Positions 54,944-63,715 of a stretch of DNA of 64,000 bases are shown here, piece by piece. Origin of the DNA: Phreatobacter stygius (GTDB lineage Bacteria > Pseudomonadota > Alphaproteobacteria > Rhizobiales > Phreatobacteraceae); contig NZ_CP039690.1 in assembly GCF_005144885.1 (NCBI RefSeq), positions 6,746,873-6,810,872 of the forward strand. The letters are read 5' to 3'. The notes under the pieces were generated by a model that saw nothing but the letters and a program-made list of their open reading frames with translations, was not told the DNA's origin and made no database searches. Position 1 is the stretch's first letter. Each line of letters starts with the position of its first letter. The position numbers were made by a program, and so were the translations under genes.

Positions 54944-55324
54944 TCAAGCGAACTGGGCGATGCCGTGACCGAGCGACCAGTTCTCTTTGGCGGCCTCGAT
55001 GACGTTGACGAACACGTCCTCCGGACGGATGCCGGGGCTGTCGCCGAGCAGTTCCGCGATCCGCCGGAACAGCGCCTTCTTCTGGTCCACGGTGCGGGTG
55101 TCGAACACCGTGATCTGAATGAAGACGAGATCGTCGCTGCGGGCGACGCCAAGATAAGACGCGCCGTAGCGGAAGTTCGCGGCGTCATGCTCCGTGATGG
55201 TCATGAACTGGTCGTCTTCGGGCACGTTCAAGGCCTCGCGCATCGCGCGGTAAAGGCTGTCGAAGATCGCCTGGCGATAGGCTTCCGGCTTTCCGGCGCG
55301 CAGTGAGATGTGAAGCAGTGGCAT
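54944..55324 (-). CDS. Tautomerase family protein
   Basis: Protein of 126 aa of the tautomerase superfamily. The N-terminal catalytic proline is Pro2 (MPLLHISL), exposed after Met removal. FDSLYRAMREALNVPEDDQFMTITEHD and VDQKKALFRRIAELL match the Tautomerase_2 group. Members act on keto-enol or dehalogenation-type substrates; the one here is unknown. It is divergent from a LysR gene, its likely regulator. Confidence 0.88.
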   Translation of the reverse strand: MPLLHISLRAGKPEAYRQAIFDSLYRAMREALNVPEDDQFMTITEHDAANFRYGASYLGVARSDDLVFIQITVFDTRTVDQKKALFRRIAELLGDSPGIRPEDVFVNVIEAAKENWSLGHGIAQFA

Positions 55325-55394
55325 CAGGGATCCTTTCCAGTCTTGTCCCGGATCGACACTAGGCGCCGCCTGTCTATTTCCGTACGCTATGGAT

Positions 55395-55406
55395 ACTGAT
55401 ATCAGT
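55395..55406. promoter_or_regulatory. Palindrome in the tautomerase-LysR gap
   Basis: ACTGATATCAGT, a perfect 12-bp palindrome in AT-rich DNA, 14 bases before the lysR ATG. TATAAT follows at 55407-55412. It is a candidate LysR site controlling the divergent tautomerase and lysR itself. Confidence 0.45.
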
Positions 55407-55420
55407 TATAATGGTCGGAA

Positions 55421-56278
55421 ATGATCGAACGTCCCCTCGACCTGGATGCGGTCCAAGCTTTCATCCGCATCGCCGAGCTCGGCAGTTTCACCCGCGCGGC
55501 CGAGGCCATGCGGACGACGCAGGCCGCGGTCAGCTTGAAGCTGAAACGGCTCGAAGACCGGCTCGGCTTCCGGCTGGTCGAGCGGACGCCCCGGCACGTG
55601 CAGCTTTCGGCCCGGGGCGCAACCTTTCTCGACCACGCCCGCGAACTCCTGGAGGTCCACGATCGCGCGCTCGCCCTCTTTGCCGGAACCCGGCAGCGCC
55701 TCACCATCGGCATCAGCGACCATGTCGCGGGACCGGAGCTGCCCGCGCTGATCGCGCGGATGAACGCGCAGGACCCGCAGCTGTTGATCGAAATCCGGAT
55801 CGGATCGTCGGGCGACCTGCTGCAAAGCTTCGACCGGCGGGAACTCGACACGGTAATCGTCCGCCTGCATGTCGGGCGGAGCGACGGGGAAATTCTGACC
55901 GAGGAAAAATTTGGCTGGTTCGCAGCGCGCGGCTGGCAGCATCGCGCGGGCGAGCCCCTGCCGCTTGCTACCCTTGCCGAGCCCTGTGGCGTGCGGGCGA
56001 TGGCCGGGCAGTTTCTCGATGCCGCAGGCGTGCCCTGGACGGAAATTTTCGTCGGCGGCGGCGTCGCGGCGGTCGCCGCGGCGGTCATGGCGGGGCTCGG
56101 CGTTGCGGCATTGGCGCCGCGCATGCTGCCCTTCGGCGCGGTTGATGTCGGCCCGAGCCTCGGGCTTCCCGAGTTGCCGCGCTTGCCGGTTCTGCTTCAC
56201 ACGAGGGTCAAGGACGGCCCGCCGCGCGACGCGCTTGCCGCGCTTTCGGCTGCCTTCCGAACCGCGGTGCGCGGCTAG
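55421..56278 (+). CDS. LysR family transcriptional regulator
   Basis: Protein of 285 aa with N-terminal winged HTH (LDAVQAFIRIAELGSFTRAAEAMRTTQAAVSLKLKRLE) and a compact effector-binding domain starting at RQRLTIGISDHVAGPELPAL. ATG 55421 is close to a TATAAT box. It is divergent from the tautomerase gene, which it most likely controls. Confidence 0.92.
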   Translation: MIERPLDLDAVQAFIRIAELGSFTRAAEAMRTTQAAVSLKLKRLEDRLGFRLVERTPRHVQLSARGATFLDHARELLEVHDRALALFAGTRQRLTIGISDHVAGPELPALIARMNAQDPQLLIEIRIGSSGDLLQSFDRRELDTVIVRLHVGRSDGEILTEEKFGWFAARGWQHRAGEPLPLATLAEPCGVRAMAGQFLDAAGVPWTEIFVGGGVAAVAAAVMAGLGVAALAPRMLPFGAVDVGPSLGLPELPRLPVLLHTRVKDGPPRDALAALSAAFRTAVRG

Positions 56279-56337
56279 CCGGCGCTCCCCGAGCCGCAGG
56301 TCGTCCGGACCGGCGATCCGGCAGTCCCTGTGTGGCT

Positions 56338-57042
56338 TCAGCTGAAATAGCTCGGATAACGGCTGCGCATCGCCGAGCTGAACGCCAGCGACTTCGACAG
56401 GTGGTCGCGCACAATCGCCTGCGCCTCGCCGGGCTTGCCGGCCTCGATGGCGCGGATGATCGCGAAATGGTCGTCGATCACCTGCTGCGCCTTGCCTTCC
56501 ACCGGCAAATGAAGCCGGCGCAGCCGGTCGATCTGGCCGCTCTGCCGGCGCACCAGGAGCCACAGGCTGCCGACGCTGGCGGCCTCGTACATCACCTTGT
56601 GGAATTCCAGGTCGAGCACCGAAAACTGGTTCAGGTCGCCCCTGCCCGCCACCCATTCCTGGTGTTCGGTGATCGCCCTGAGGCGGGCCGCCAGCGCCGG
56701 ATCGGGCGTCTCGGCGAGCACCCCGGCGATCTCGATCTCGATCGAACGGCGCAGGAACTGCGCCTGACGGGCGCCGTCTATGTCGATCAGGCTGACCATG
56801 GTCGCGTGTTGCGGGAAGATCTCGACCAGCCCTTCCTCCTGCAGGCGCAGCAGCGCGTCGCGCACCGGCGTCGAACTGACCCGGAAGCGTTCCTGCAGCT
56901 CCAGCCGGACCAGCGGCGCGCCAGGCGGCAAGGTCAGCGCGATGATCTCGTCGCGCAAGGCGTCGAACACCCGCGAGGCCGCGTGGCGTGAGCGGTCCTG
57001 CGGGAGCGGCGACGGGCCGGCGCGATCGTCCATGGGCGGCAT
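56338..57042 (-). CDS. GntR family transcriptional regulator (FadR/FCD subgroup)
   Basis: Protein of 234 aa. The N-terminal winged HTH (ALRDEIIALTLPPGAPLVRLELQERFRVSSTPVRDALLRLQEEGLV) is followed by an all-helical FCD effector domain with DLEFHKVMYEAA. Start ATG 57042 has an AAGGA site eight bases upstream; ATG 57066 and GTG 57093 are alternatives. It is divergent from the dehydratase-aldolase pair and presumably represses it. A perfect palindrome lies between them. Confidence 0.92.
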   Translation of the reverse strand: MPPMDDRAGPSPLPQDRSRHAASRVFDALRDEIIALTLPPGAPLVRLELQERFRVSSTPVRDALLRLQEEGLVEIFPQHATMVSLIDIDGARQAQFLRRSIEIEIAGVLAETPDPALAARLRAITEHQEWVAGRGDLNQFSVLDLEFHKVMYEAASVGSLWLLVRRQSGQIDRLRRLHLPVEGKAQQVIDDHFAIIRAIEAGKPGEAQAIVRDHLSKSLAFSSAMRSRYPSYFS

Positions 57043-57090
57043 GTTTCGATCCTTCGGGCCAGCCATAGCACAGGTGCCGGTGCGTTGACA

Positions 57091-57106
57091 CACTAATGCA
57101 TTAGTG
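57091..57106. promoter_or_regulatory. GntR operator candidate, 16-bp palindrome
   Basis: CACTAATGCATTAGTG is a perfect palindrome in the gntR-dehydratase gap, 49 bases upstream of the gntR ATG and followed by an AT-rich stretch. FadR-type GntR proteins bind sites of this length. Confidence 0.65.
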
Positions 57107-57287
57107 CTTTTCTAAAATTCCAAGCGTGGCGCTCCGCCCGCGCAAACCGCTCCTGCCATCCGGCCAATTTCCTCGCGTCGCGAACCCATGCCGCGCCGGT
57201 GCGGACCCTGGGCTTGTCTTCGGCCGGCACAAGCCTTTGGATGGATCCAAACACCGCCAAGACCGAGAATCCCAAGAGAAACGCCCC

Positions 57288-59021
57288 ATGACCCGCAAAT
57301 CGCCTTCCGACCTGCGCAGCGCCCGCTGGTTCGCCGCCGACGACCTGCGCAGCTTCGGCCATCGCTCGCGCTGGATGCAGATGGGTTATGACGCGGCCGA
57401 CTGGGCCGGCAAGCCGATGATCGCCATCCTCAACACCTGGTCGGATGCGCAGCCCTGCCACGCCCATTTCAAGACCCGCGTCGAGGACGTGAAGCGCGGC
57501 ATCTTCCAGGCCGGCGGCTTCCCCATCGAACTGCCGGCGATCTCGCTCTCCGAGAGCAATGTCAAACCGACCACCATGCTCTATCGCAACCTCCTGGCGA
57601 TGGATGCGGAAGAGCTGATCCGCTCCCATTCGGTCGATGGCGTGGTGCTGATGGGCGGTTGCGACAAGACCACCCCGGCCCTGCTGATGGGCGCCACCAG
57701 CGCCGGCCTGCCGATGATCTATGTGCCGGCCGGGCCGATGCTGCGCGGCAACTGGAAGGGCAATGTGCTCGGCTCCGGCTCGGATGCCTGGAAATATTGG
57801 GACGAGCGGCGCGCCGGCAAGATCAGCGACGCCGACTGGACCGAGGTCGAGGCCGGCATCGCGCGCTCCTACGGCGTCTGCATGACCATGGGCACCGCCT
57901 CGACCATGACCGCCATTGCCGAGGCCATCGGCATGACCTTGCCCGGCGCCTCGGCCATCCCTGCCCCCGATGCCAACCATATCCGCATGTGCACCCAGTC
58001 CGGCCGGCGCATCGTCGACATGGTCTGGGAAGACCTGACGCCGGCCCGGATCCAGACCCGTGCCGCTTACGAGAACGGCATCACGGTGGCCATGGCCATG
58101 GGCTGCTCGACCAATGCGATCATCCACGTCATCGCCATGGCCAGGCGCGCCGGCGTCGACATCACGCTGGATGATTTCGACAACGCGAGCCGCAAGGTGC
58201 CGGTCATCGCCAATGTCCGGCCGAGCGGCGACACCTATCTGATGGAGGACTTCTTTTATGCCGGCGGGCTTCCCGGCCTGATGAGCCGGCTCACCGATCA
58301 CCTCCATCTCGGCGCCATCACCGTCACCGGCCGGCCGCTGTCGGAAGCGCTCGAAGGTGCGGCGGTCTATAATGACGACGTCATCCGCCCGGTCGACAAC
58401 CCGATCTACGCCGAGGGCGCGCTTGCCGTGCTGCGCGGCAATCTCGCGCCCGACGGCTGCGTGATCAAGCCGAGCGCCTGCGCGCCCCGCTTCCTCAAGC
58501 ACACCGGCCCGGCGCTGGTCTTCGACGACTATCCGACGCTGAAGGCCAATATCGACCGCGACGACCTCGAGGTCACCGAGGACCATGTGCTGGTGCTGCG
58601 CAACGCCGGTCCCCATGGCGGCCCGGGCATGCCGGAATGGGGCATGCTGCCGATCCCGAAAAAGCTGGTGAAACAGGGTGTGCGCGACATGGTGCGCCTG
58701 TCGGACGCGCGCATGTCCGGCACCAGCTACGGCGCCTGCATCCTGCATGTCTCGCCGGAGGCCTATATTGGCGGCCCCCTGGCTCTGGTGCGCACCGGCG
58801 ACATGATCGCGCTCGATGTTGCCAACCGGCGCATCGACATCGAGGTCAGCGAGGCCGAGCTCGCCCGCCGCCGCGCCGAATGGACGGCGCCGCCCAAGCG
58901 CTATGAGCGCGGCTACGGCTGGATGTTCACCCAGCATATCCGCCAGGCCAATGACGGCTGCGATTTCGACTTCCTGGAAACCCAATTCGGCGCGCCGGTC
59001 GACGAACCGGCCATCTACTGA
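57288..59021 (+). CDS. IlvD/Edd family dehydratase, L-arabonate/D-xylonate dehydratase type
   Basis: Iron-sulfur dehydratase of 577 aa that removes water from a sugar acid to give a 2-keto-3-deoxy acid. The cluster cysteines are Cys57 (DAQPC), Cys125 (GGCDKT) and Cys198 (GVCMTMGTAS); the spacing equals that of Rhizobium L-arabonate dehydratase (59/127/200). GTASTM instead of GTCTANTM separates it from true IlvD. Start ATG 57288 (MTRKSPSDLRSARW). The exact sugar acid is not predictable. It is followed 17 bases on by an RraA-type aldolase. Confidence 0.92.
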   Translation: MTRKSPSDLRSARWFAADDLRSFGHRSRWMQMGYDAADWAGKPMIAILNTWSDAQPCHAHFKTRVEDVKRGIFQAGGFPIELPAISLSESNVKPTTMLYRNLLAMDAEELIRSHSVDGVVLMGGCDKTTPALLMGATSAGLPMIYVPAGPMLRGNWKGNVLGSGSDAWKYWDERRAGKISDADWTEVEAGIARSYGVCMTMGTASTMTAIAEAIGMTLPGASAIPAPDANHIRMCTQSGRRIVDMVWEDLTPARIQTRAAYENGITVAMAMGCSTNAIIHVIAMARRAGVDITLDDFDNASRKVPVIANVRPSGDTYLMEDFFYAGGLPGLMSRLTDHLHLGAITVTGRPLSEALEGAAVYNDDVIRPVDNPIYAEGALAVLRGNLAPDGCVIKPSACAPRFLKHTGPALVFDDYPTLKANIDRDDLEVTEDHVLVLRNAGPHGGPGMPEWGMLPIPKKLVKQGVRDMVRLSDARMSGTSYGACILHVSPEAYIGGPLALVRTGDMIALDVANRRIDIEVSEAELARRRAEWTAPPKRYERGYGWMFTQHIRQANDGCDFDFLETQFGAPVDEPAIY

Positions 59022-59038
59022 AGATCGGACCTAAATCC

Positions 59039-59755
59039 ATGGCGATGACCGCTTCGACCCGCGACAAGCTCAAGGGCGTCTCGACCGCGACGCTCTGCAC
59101 GGCCTTGTTCAAGCGCGGCCTGCGCAACCAGTTCATCCAGGACGTGCATCCGCTCAACCCGGCACTCGGCAACATGGTCGGCGAGGCCTTCACGCTGCGC
59201 TATATCCCGGCGCGCGAAGACCTCAATCCGCTGAGCGTCTTCCTCGACCGCAGCCATCCCCAGCGCAAGGCGGTGGAGGAATGCCCGCCCGGCGCGGTGA
59301 TGGTGATCGACAGCCGCAAGGACGCCCGCGCGGCTTCCGCCGGCGGCATCCTGGTGTCGCGGCTGATGAAGCGTGGCGTCGCCGGCGTGGTCACCGATGG
59401 CGGCTTCCGCGACAGCCCGGAAATCGCGACCCTGTCGATCCCGGCCTACCATCACCGGCCGGCGGCGCCGACCAATCTGACGCTGCATCAGGCGCTCGAC
59501 ATCAATGTGCCCATTGGTTGCGGCGATGTCGCGGTCTGGCCGGGCGATGTGGTGGTTGGCGACGGCGAAGGCGTGGTGGTGATCCCGGCAGACATCGCCG
59601 ACGCAATCGCCGACGAGGCGGTGGAAATGACCGCCTTCGAGGATTTCGTCACCGAAAAGGTGCTGGAGGGCCGCTCGATCCTCGGCCTCTACCCGCCGAC
59701 CGACGAGCAGTCCAAGATCGACTTCGCCGCCTGGCGCAAGATCAAGGGGCGGTGA
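59039..59755 (+). CDS. RraA-family aldolase
   Basis: Protein of 238 aa of the RraA fold. It has the metal-binding motif of class II pyruvate aldolases, G103-X20-R124-D125-X2-E128 (VTDGGFRDSPE), so it is likely an active aldolase and not only an RNase E regulator homologue. Known members cleave 4-hydroxy-4-methyl-2-oxoglutarate or related keto acids, or decarboxylate oxaloacetate. Behind a sugar-acid dehydratase it would be suited to split the 2-keto-3-deoxy product into pyruvate and an aldehyde; this is inference. Confidence 0.85.
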   Translation: MAMTASTRDKLKGVSTATLCTALFKRGLRNQFIQDVHPLNPALGNMVGEAFTLRYIPAREDLNPLSVFLDRSHPQRKAVEECPPGAVMVIDSRKDARAASAGGILVSRLMKRGVAGVVTDGGFRDSPEIATLSIPAYHHRPAAPTNLTLHQALDINVPIGCGDVAVWPGDVVVGDGEGVVVIPADIADAIADEAVEMTAFEDFVTEKVLEGRSILGLYPPTDEQSKIDFAAWRKIKGR

Positions 59756-59756
59756 A

Positions 59757-59839
59757 GGCGAATAGCCAGTGGCGAATGGCGAACCTCACCCGGCGGCTGA
59801 CGCCGCCACCCTCTCCCACAAAGATGTGGGCGAGGGTTT
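59757..59839. repeat. Heptamer units plus palindromic intergenic repeat, full form (copy 7)
   Basis: Degenerate GGCGAAT units (59757-59782) precede ACCTCACCCGGCGGC, TGAC, GCCGCCACCCTCTCCC, then ACA-AAGA-TGT and GGGCGAGGGTTT. Organisation equals copy 4 plus a heptamer array. It separates the convergent aldolase and YcaQ-like genes. Confidence 0.8.
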
Positions 59840-59854
59840 CCCCGCCTCCGCCCT

Positions 59855-61075
59855 TTACCCCTGCCCCAGCGCTCCCGCGAGATCCCCTCGCCGCTTGATC
59901 TCGACCTGTTCCAGCCCGAGCCACAGCGCCATCAGGTCAAGCTCGGCCTTCAGCGGCTCGACGATATCGGCCGGCGCGATGCCGGCTTCGGCATGGGCTG
60001 CCTGGACGATCAAGGTCGAGCGGGCCCGGTCGGCCTTCAGGTCGGTGCGGGCGACGATGCGGTCGCCGAGCAGGAACGGCAGCACGTAATAGCCGTGGGT
60101 GCGCTTGTGCTCGGGCACATAGATCTCCAGCCGGATGCGCGCGCCGAACAGGGCCTCGGTGCGTTCGCGCTGCCAGACCAGCGGGTCGAACGGCGCCAGC
60201 AGGGCGCGCGCTTCGATCCGCCGGGGAATGCGCGCCTGCGCCGCGAGATAACCCGGCTTCGACCAGCCCTCGACGGTGACCGGCACCAGCTCGCCAGCCT
60301 CCACCAGGCTTGCGACCGCTGCCCTGGCATCCGCGACTTCGAGCCGGAAATAATCCCTCAGGCAACGCTCGGTCGCGATGCCCATGGCGCCCGCAGCGAT
60401 CCGCACCAATGTGCGATGCGCCTCGGCATCGTCGGGCGTCGGCGCCTCGACAATGTGTTTCGGCAGCACCCGTTCGGTCAGGTCATAGACCCGCTCGAAG
60501 GCACCGCGGCGCGTCTTGGTGGTGACGATGCCGGCCCAGAACAGCCATTCGATGGCGCGCTTGCCGTCGGACCAGCCCCACCAGCCGCCCTCGCCGCGAT
60601 GATCATGCGACAGTTCGGCCGCCGCCATCGGGCCCCGGTCGGCGATCTCGCGCCGGACCTCGGCGATCAGGTCCTGGCGCTCGCGGCCGAATCGCGCGAG
60701 ACCGCCATAGGTGCCCTCGCCGCGCGCCGCCCGCGCCATGCGCCAGCGCATCGCCGGCTGCAGGTCGACCGGCAGGTAGGAGGCCTCGTGGCCCCAATAT
60801 TCGAACAGGCTGCGCTTGCGGCCGTTATAGGCCAGCGTCTCGAGATCGGCGGTGTCGTAGCGGCCGAGCCGCGAAAAGCCCGGCAGCGTATGGGCCCGGG
60901 CAATGACGTTGACCGAATCGATCTGGACCACGCCGAGCCGCTCGATCATCGCCTTCAGGTCGCGCCGGCGTGCCGGGGTCTCGGCGCGCGGCTGGCCGAA
61001 CCCTTGCGCGGCCAGCACGATCCGGCGGGCTTGCTTCAAGGACAGGCTGTCGGAACGGCGCGGTGTCGGGGTCAT
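59855..61075 (-). CDS. YcaQ-like winged-helix DNA glycosylase family protein (HTH_42)
   Basis: Protein of 406 aa of the AlkX/YcaQ/AlkZ family. In E. coli YcaQ unhooks DNA interstrand crosslinks through a QxD motif. Here the motif is Gln51-Ile-Asp53 (VVQIDSVNVIARAH). Further family blocks are RSLFEYWGHEASYLP, GGWWGWSDGKRAIEWLFWAG, APFDPLVWQRERTEALFG and HGYYVLPFLLGDRIVARTDLK. ATG 61075 is the start. It is transcribed away from the Bug protein gene. Confidence 0.9.
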   Translation of the reverse strand: MTPTPRRSDSLSLKQARRIVLAAQGFGQPRAETPARRRDLKAMIERLGVVQIDSVNVIARAHTLPGFSRLGRYDTADLETLAYNGRKRSLFEYWGHEASYLPVDLQPAMRWRMARAARGEGTYGGLARFGRERQDLIAEVRREIADRGPMAAAELSHDHRGEGGWWGWSDGKRAIEWLFWAGIVTTKTRRGAFERVYDLTERVLPKHIVEAPTPDDAEAHRTLVRIAAGAMGIATERCLRDYFRLEVADARAAVASLVEAGELVPVTVEGWSKPGYLAAQARIPRRIEARALLAPFDPLVWQRERTEALFGARIRLEIYVPEHKRTHGYYVLPFLLGDRIVARTDLKADRARSTLIVQAAHAEAGIAPADIVEPLKAELDLMALWLGLEQVEIKRRGDLAGALGQG

Positions 61076-61148
61076 GGTGGGAATGTTATCCCATCGGCGC
61101 GGCGCGAAGACAAGACTGTCCGCGCGCCGCCCCGACCGATCGGCGGGC

Positions 61149-62126
61149 TCACTGCGGTTCGATGCCCGCCGCCTTGACGATGTCGCGATAGCGCGCCCGC
61201 TCGGACGCCCCGAAGGCCGCGAAGACGTCGGGCGTATTGGGCGCCGCGACCGCGCCGATCTCCTTCAGCTTGGCGATCACCTCGGCTTGCGAATAGATCC
61301 GCTTCACCTCGGCCGAGATCACGTCGACGATCGCCCGCGGCGTGCCGGCCGGCGCATAGAGCCCATGCCAGGTTGCGACATCGAAGCCGGGCAGCGTCTC
61401 GGCGATCGCCGGCAGGTCGGGCGCGGTCGGGCTGCGCTCCTTGCTGGTCACCGCAATGGCGCGCACCGTGCCGCCCTGGGCCTGCGGCCAGGCCAGCGTC
61501 ATGTTGTCGAAGGCGAGATCGAGATGGCCGCCGGCCAGCGCGTTCATGATCTCGTTCGACGAGCGGAACGGGATATGGGTCATCTTGGCGCCGGTCATGT
61601 TCTGGAAGATCTCGGCCGGGATGTGGTTGGAGGCGCCGATGCCCGACGAGCCGTAATTGAGCCTGCCGGAATTGGCCTGCACATAGCTGATCAGCTCGGG
61701 CAGCGTCCGCGCGGGTATCCTGGGGTTGATGACCAACAGGTTCGGCAGTGTCGCGAACAGGCTGACCGGCTGGAAATCCTTGTCCGGATCGTAAGGCAGG
61801 GTCTTGTAGACATAGGGCGCGATGGCGTGGGTGCTGGCCGTGCCGACGAACAGCGTATAGCCGTCATTGGCCTGGCGCGCGGCATAACCGGCGCCGACCG
61901 TGCCACCGGCGCCAGCCCGGTTCTCGACGATGAACGGCACGCCGAATTTCTGCTGCATGGCCTGGGCGAAGATACGCGCGAACAGGTCGGTGGTGCCGCC
62001 GGCGGTAAAGGGAACCACGACATTCACCTGCCGCTGCGGCCAGGCGGGCGCCGGCGCGGTCTGCGCCGCGGCGCCTGCGACCCATCCCGCCATCGCGCAC
62101 AGGACAGCAATCATCAATCTTTTCAT
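61149..62126 (-). CDS. Bug family tripartite tricarboxylate transporter substrate-binding protein (TctC)
   Basis: Periplasmic binding protein of 325 aa. Signal peptide MKRLMIAVLCAMAGWVAGAAA is followed by WPQRQVNVVVPFTAGGTTDLFAR, ENRAGAGGTVGA and YGSSGIGASNHI, all Bug landmarks. Bug proteins bind carboxylates and small amides. No TctA or TctB membrane genes are near, so it is either an orphan using a distant transporter or a sensor. It lies 153 bases behind an amidohydrolase on the same strand and could serve the same pathway. Confidence 0.93.
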   Translation of the reverse strand: MKRLMIAVLCAMAGWVAGAAAQTAPAPAWPQRQVNVVVPFTAGGTTDLFARIFAQAMQQKFGVPFIVENRAGAGGTVGAGYAARQANDGYTLFVGTASTHAIAPYVYKTLPYDPDKDFQPVSLFATLPNLLVINPRIPARTLPELISYVQANSGRLNYGSSGIGASNHIPAEIFQNMTGAKMTHIPFRSSNEIMNALAGGHLDLAFDNMTLAWPQAQGGTVRAIAVTSKERSPTAPDLPAIAETLPGFDVATWHGLYAPAGTPRAIVDVISAEVKRIYSQAEVIAKLKEIGAVAAPNTPDVFAAFGASERARYRDIVKAAGIEPQ

Positions 62127-62279
62127 TGGCTTCCTCCAGATTCTTGAACCATGGGCCTCCTTGCATGGAAGCTCCTATGCTCAGAGCCTAGGGCGGGCCA
62201 CGGCGCGGCGCAACCGCGCGATGTGACGCAAGAGCCCTGCGTCGATCGATCGGGTGTGGAGACGTGTCGAAGCGCCGGC

Positions 62280-63674
62280 TCAGGCGCCGAGCCACAACAA
62301 TTCGCCGGGCGGCCGGGCAATGTCGGGATGATCGGCCACCATGCGCTCCCAGACCCGCCGGGTGACGCTATCGGCCTCGTTCAGGAGCGCCTCTTCGTCG
62401 ATGGTCAGCACCTTGCGGTCGCGCATGACGAAAGCGCCGTCGACCATGACCGAATGGACGATGCCGGGATGGCCGTAATGGACGATGTTGGAGACGAGCC
62501 GGATCAACGGCCGCAATGCCGGCGTGTTGAGATCGATGAAGGTCAGGTCGGCCTTCTTGCCAACCTCGATCGAGCCGATCTCGGCTTCCGCGCCGACCGA
62601 ACGGGCGCCGGCCCGGGTCACCGCGTCGAGCACCTCCTGGGGTGACGGCGAGACGCCGCCCTCCTCCGTCCGGCCGCGGCCGGTGCGGTGGATGATCGAA
62701 CCGAAGGCCATGGCGTGGAACATGTCCTCGCTCATGTTGTCGGTGCCGAAAGCGATGCTGACGCCGGCATCGCGGATCTTGCCGATCAGCGCCTTGTGCG
62801 CGCCGCGCCTGGAGATGCTGGCCGGCGTATGGGCCATCTGGACGCCCCTGTCCGCCAGGATCGCGATATCGGCCTCGGTGCAGAAGGTCCAATGGGCGGC
62901 GATCAGGTCGGGGCCGAGAAAGCCTTCGCGCGCGAGATAGGCAGCCGAAGTCAGCCCATGCGCCCGTTTCACCGCGGCGACCTCGCCCGGGCTCTGCGAC
63001 AGGTGGATGGTCCGGGTCACGCCATGGCGCGCCGCCATCTCGCGCACGTGGGCGAGCATGGCCGGCGAGCAATTGTCGGGCGCATGGGCCGCCACCTGGC
63101 AGCGCACCCGGTCGCCATGGCGGCCGTGCATGGTCTCGATCAGCGCCGTGGCGCGATCGAGAAAGGCCTGGCCGAAGGCCTCGTCGACCGAATAGTCGCC
63201 ATGGCGGATGCGCCGGGTATCGATATCGGCGCAGGCCTCCGACAGCCAGAGGCGCATGCCGGTCGAGGCCATGGCTTCGGCATAGGTGGTGACATGGCGG
63301 AACGGGTCGACCAGCGTCGTCGTGCCGCTGCGGATCGCCTCCAGGCAGCCGAGCATGGCGATGACCGAGCGCTCCTCCGGCGTCATGACATAGGAGATCG
63401 GCGTCATGTAACGGTAGATCGCGTCGCCCGACCAATCCTCCACCGTGCCGCGCAGCGCCATCAGCACGGTGTGGGTATGGGCATTGATGAAGCCCGGCAG
63501 CACGGCGAGGCGCCGGCCGTCGAAGCGCTCGAGCGTCGGGTAGTTCGCCTCCAGTTCGGCGGTCGGACCAAGCGCGGCGATCCGGCCGTCGACAATGGCG
63601 ATGGCATGATGGTCGAGAACGCGGCGCTGGTCGTCGCAGGTGACCGCGACGGTGTCGGTGATCAGGAGGTTCAC
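62280..63674 (-). CDS. Amidohydrolase of the TrzA/AtzA/cytosine deaminase type
   Basis: Metal-dependent hydrolase of 464 aa. Metal ligands are in NAHTHTVLM, the His of RTIHLSQSPGE, the His of AAHWTFCTE, and the Asp of GTDNMSEDMF. The C-terminal beta-sandwich part (GSIEVGKKADLTFIDL) is complete. Members deaminate or dechlorinate N-heterocycles and guanine-like compounds; the substrate is not predictable. Start GTG 63674 has a GGAG site eight bases upstream. It lies 41 bases behind an aminotransferase, so both are probably co-transcribed. Confidence 0.88.
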   Translation of the reverse strand: MNLLITDTVAVTCDDQRRVLDHHAIAIVDGRIAALGPTAELEANYPTLERFDGRRLAVLPGFINAHTHTVLMALRGTVEDWSGDAIYRYMTPISYVMTPEERSVIAMLGCLEAIRSGTTTLVDPFRHVTTYAEAMASTGMRLWLSEACADIDTRRIRHGDYSVDEAFGQAFLDRATALIETMHGRHGDRVRCQVAAHAPDNCSPAMLAHVREMAARHGVTRTIHLSQSPGEVAAVKRAHGLTSAAYLAREGFLGPDLIAAHWTFCTEADIAILADRGVQMAHTPASISRRGAHKALIGKIRDAGVSIAFGTDNMSEDMFHAMAFGSIIHRTGRGRTEEGGVSPSPQEVLDAVTRAGARSVGAEAEIGSIEVGKKADLTFIDLNTPALRPLIRLVSNIVHYGHPGIVHSVMVDGAFVMRDRKVLTIDEEALLNEADSVTRRVWERMVADHPDIARPPGELLWLGA

Positions 63675-63715
63675 GCCGGATACTCCGTAGGAAGCTTCGC
63701 TGCCGTCGGCGGTGG

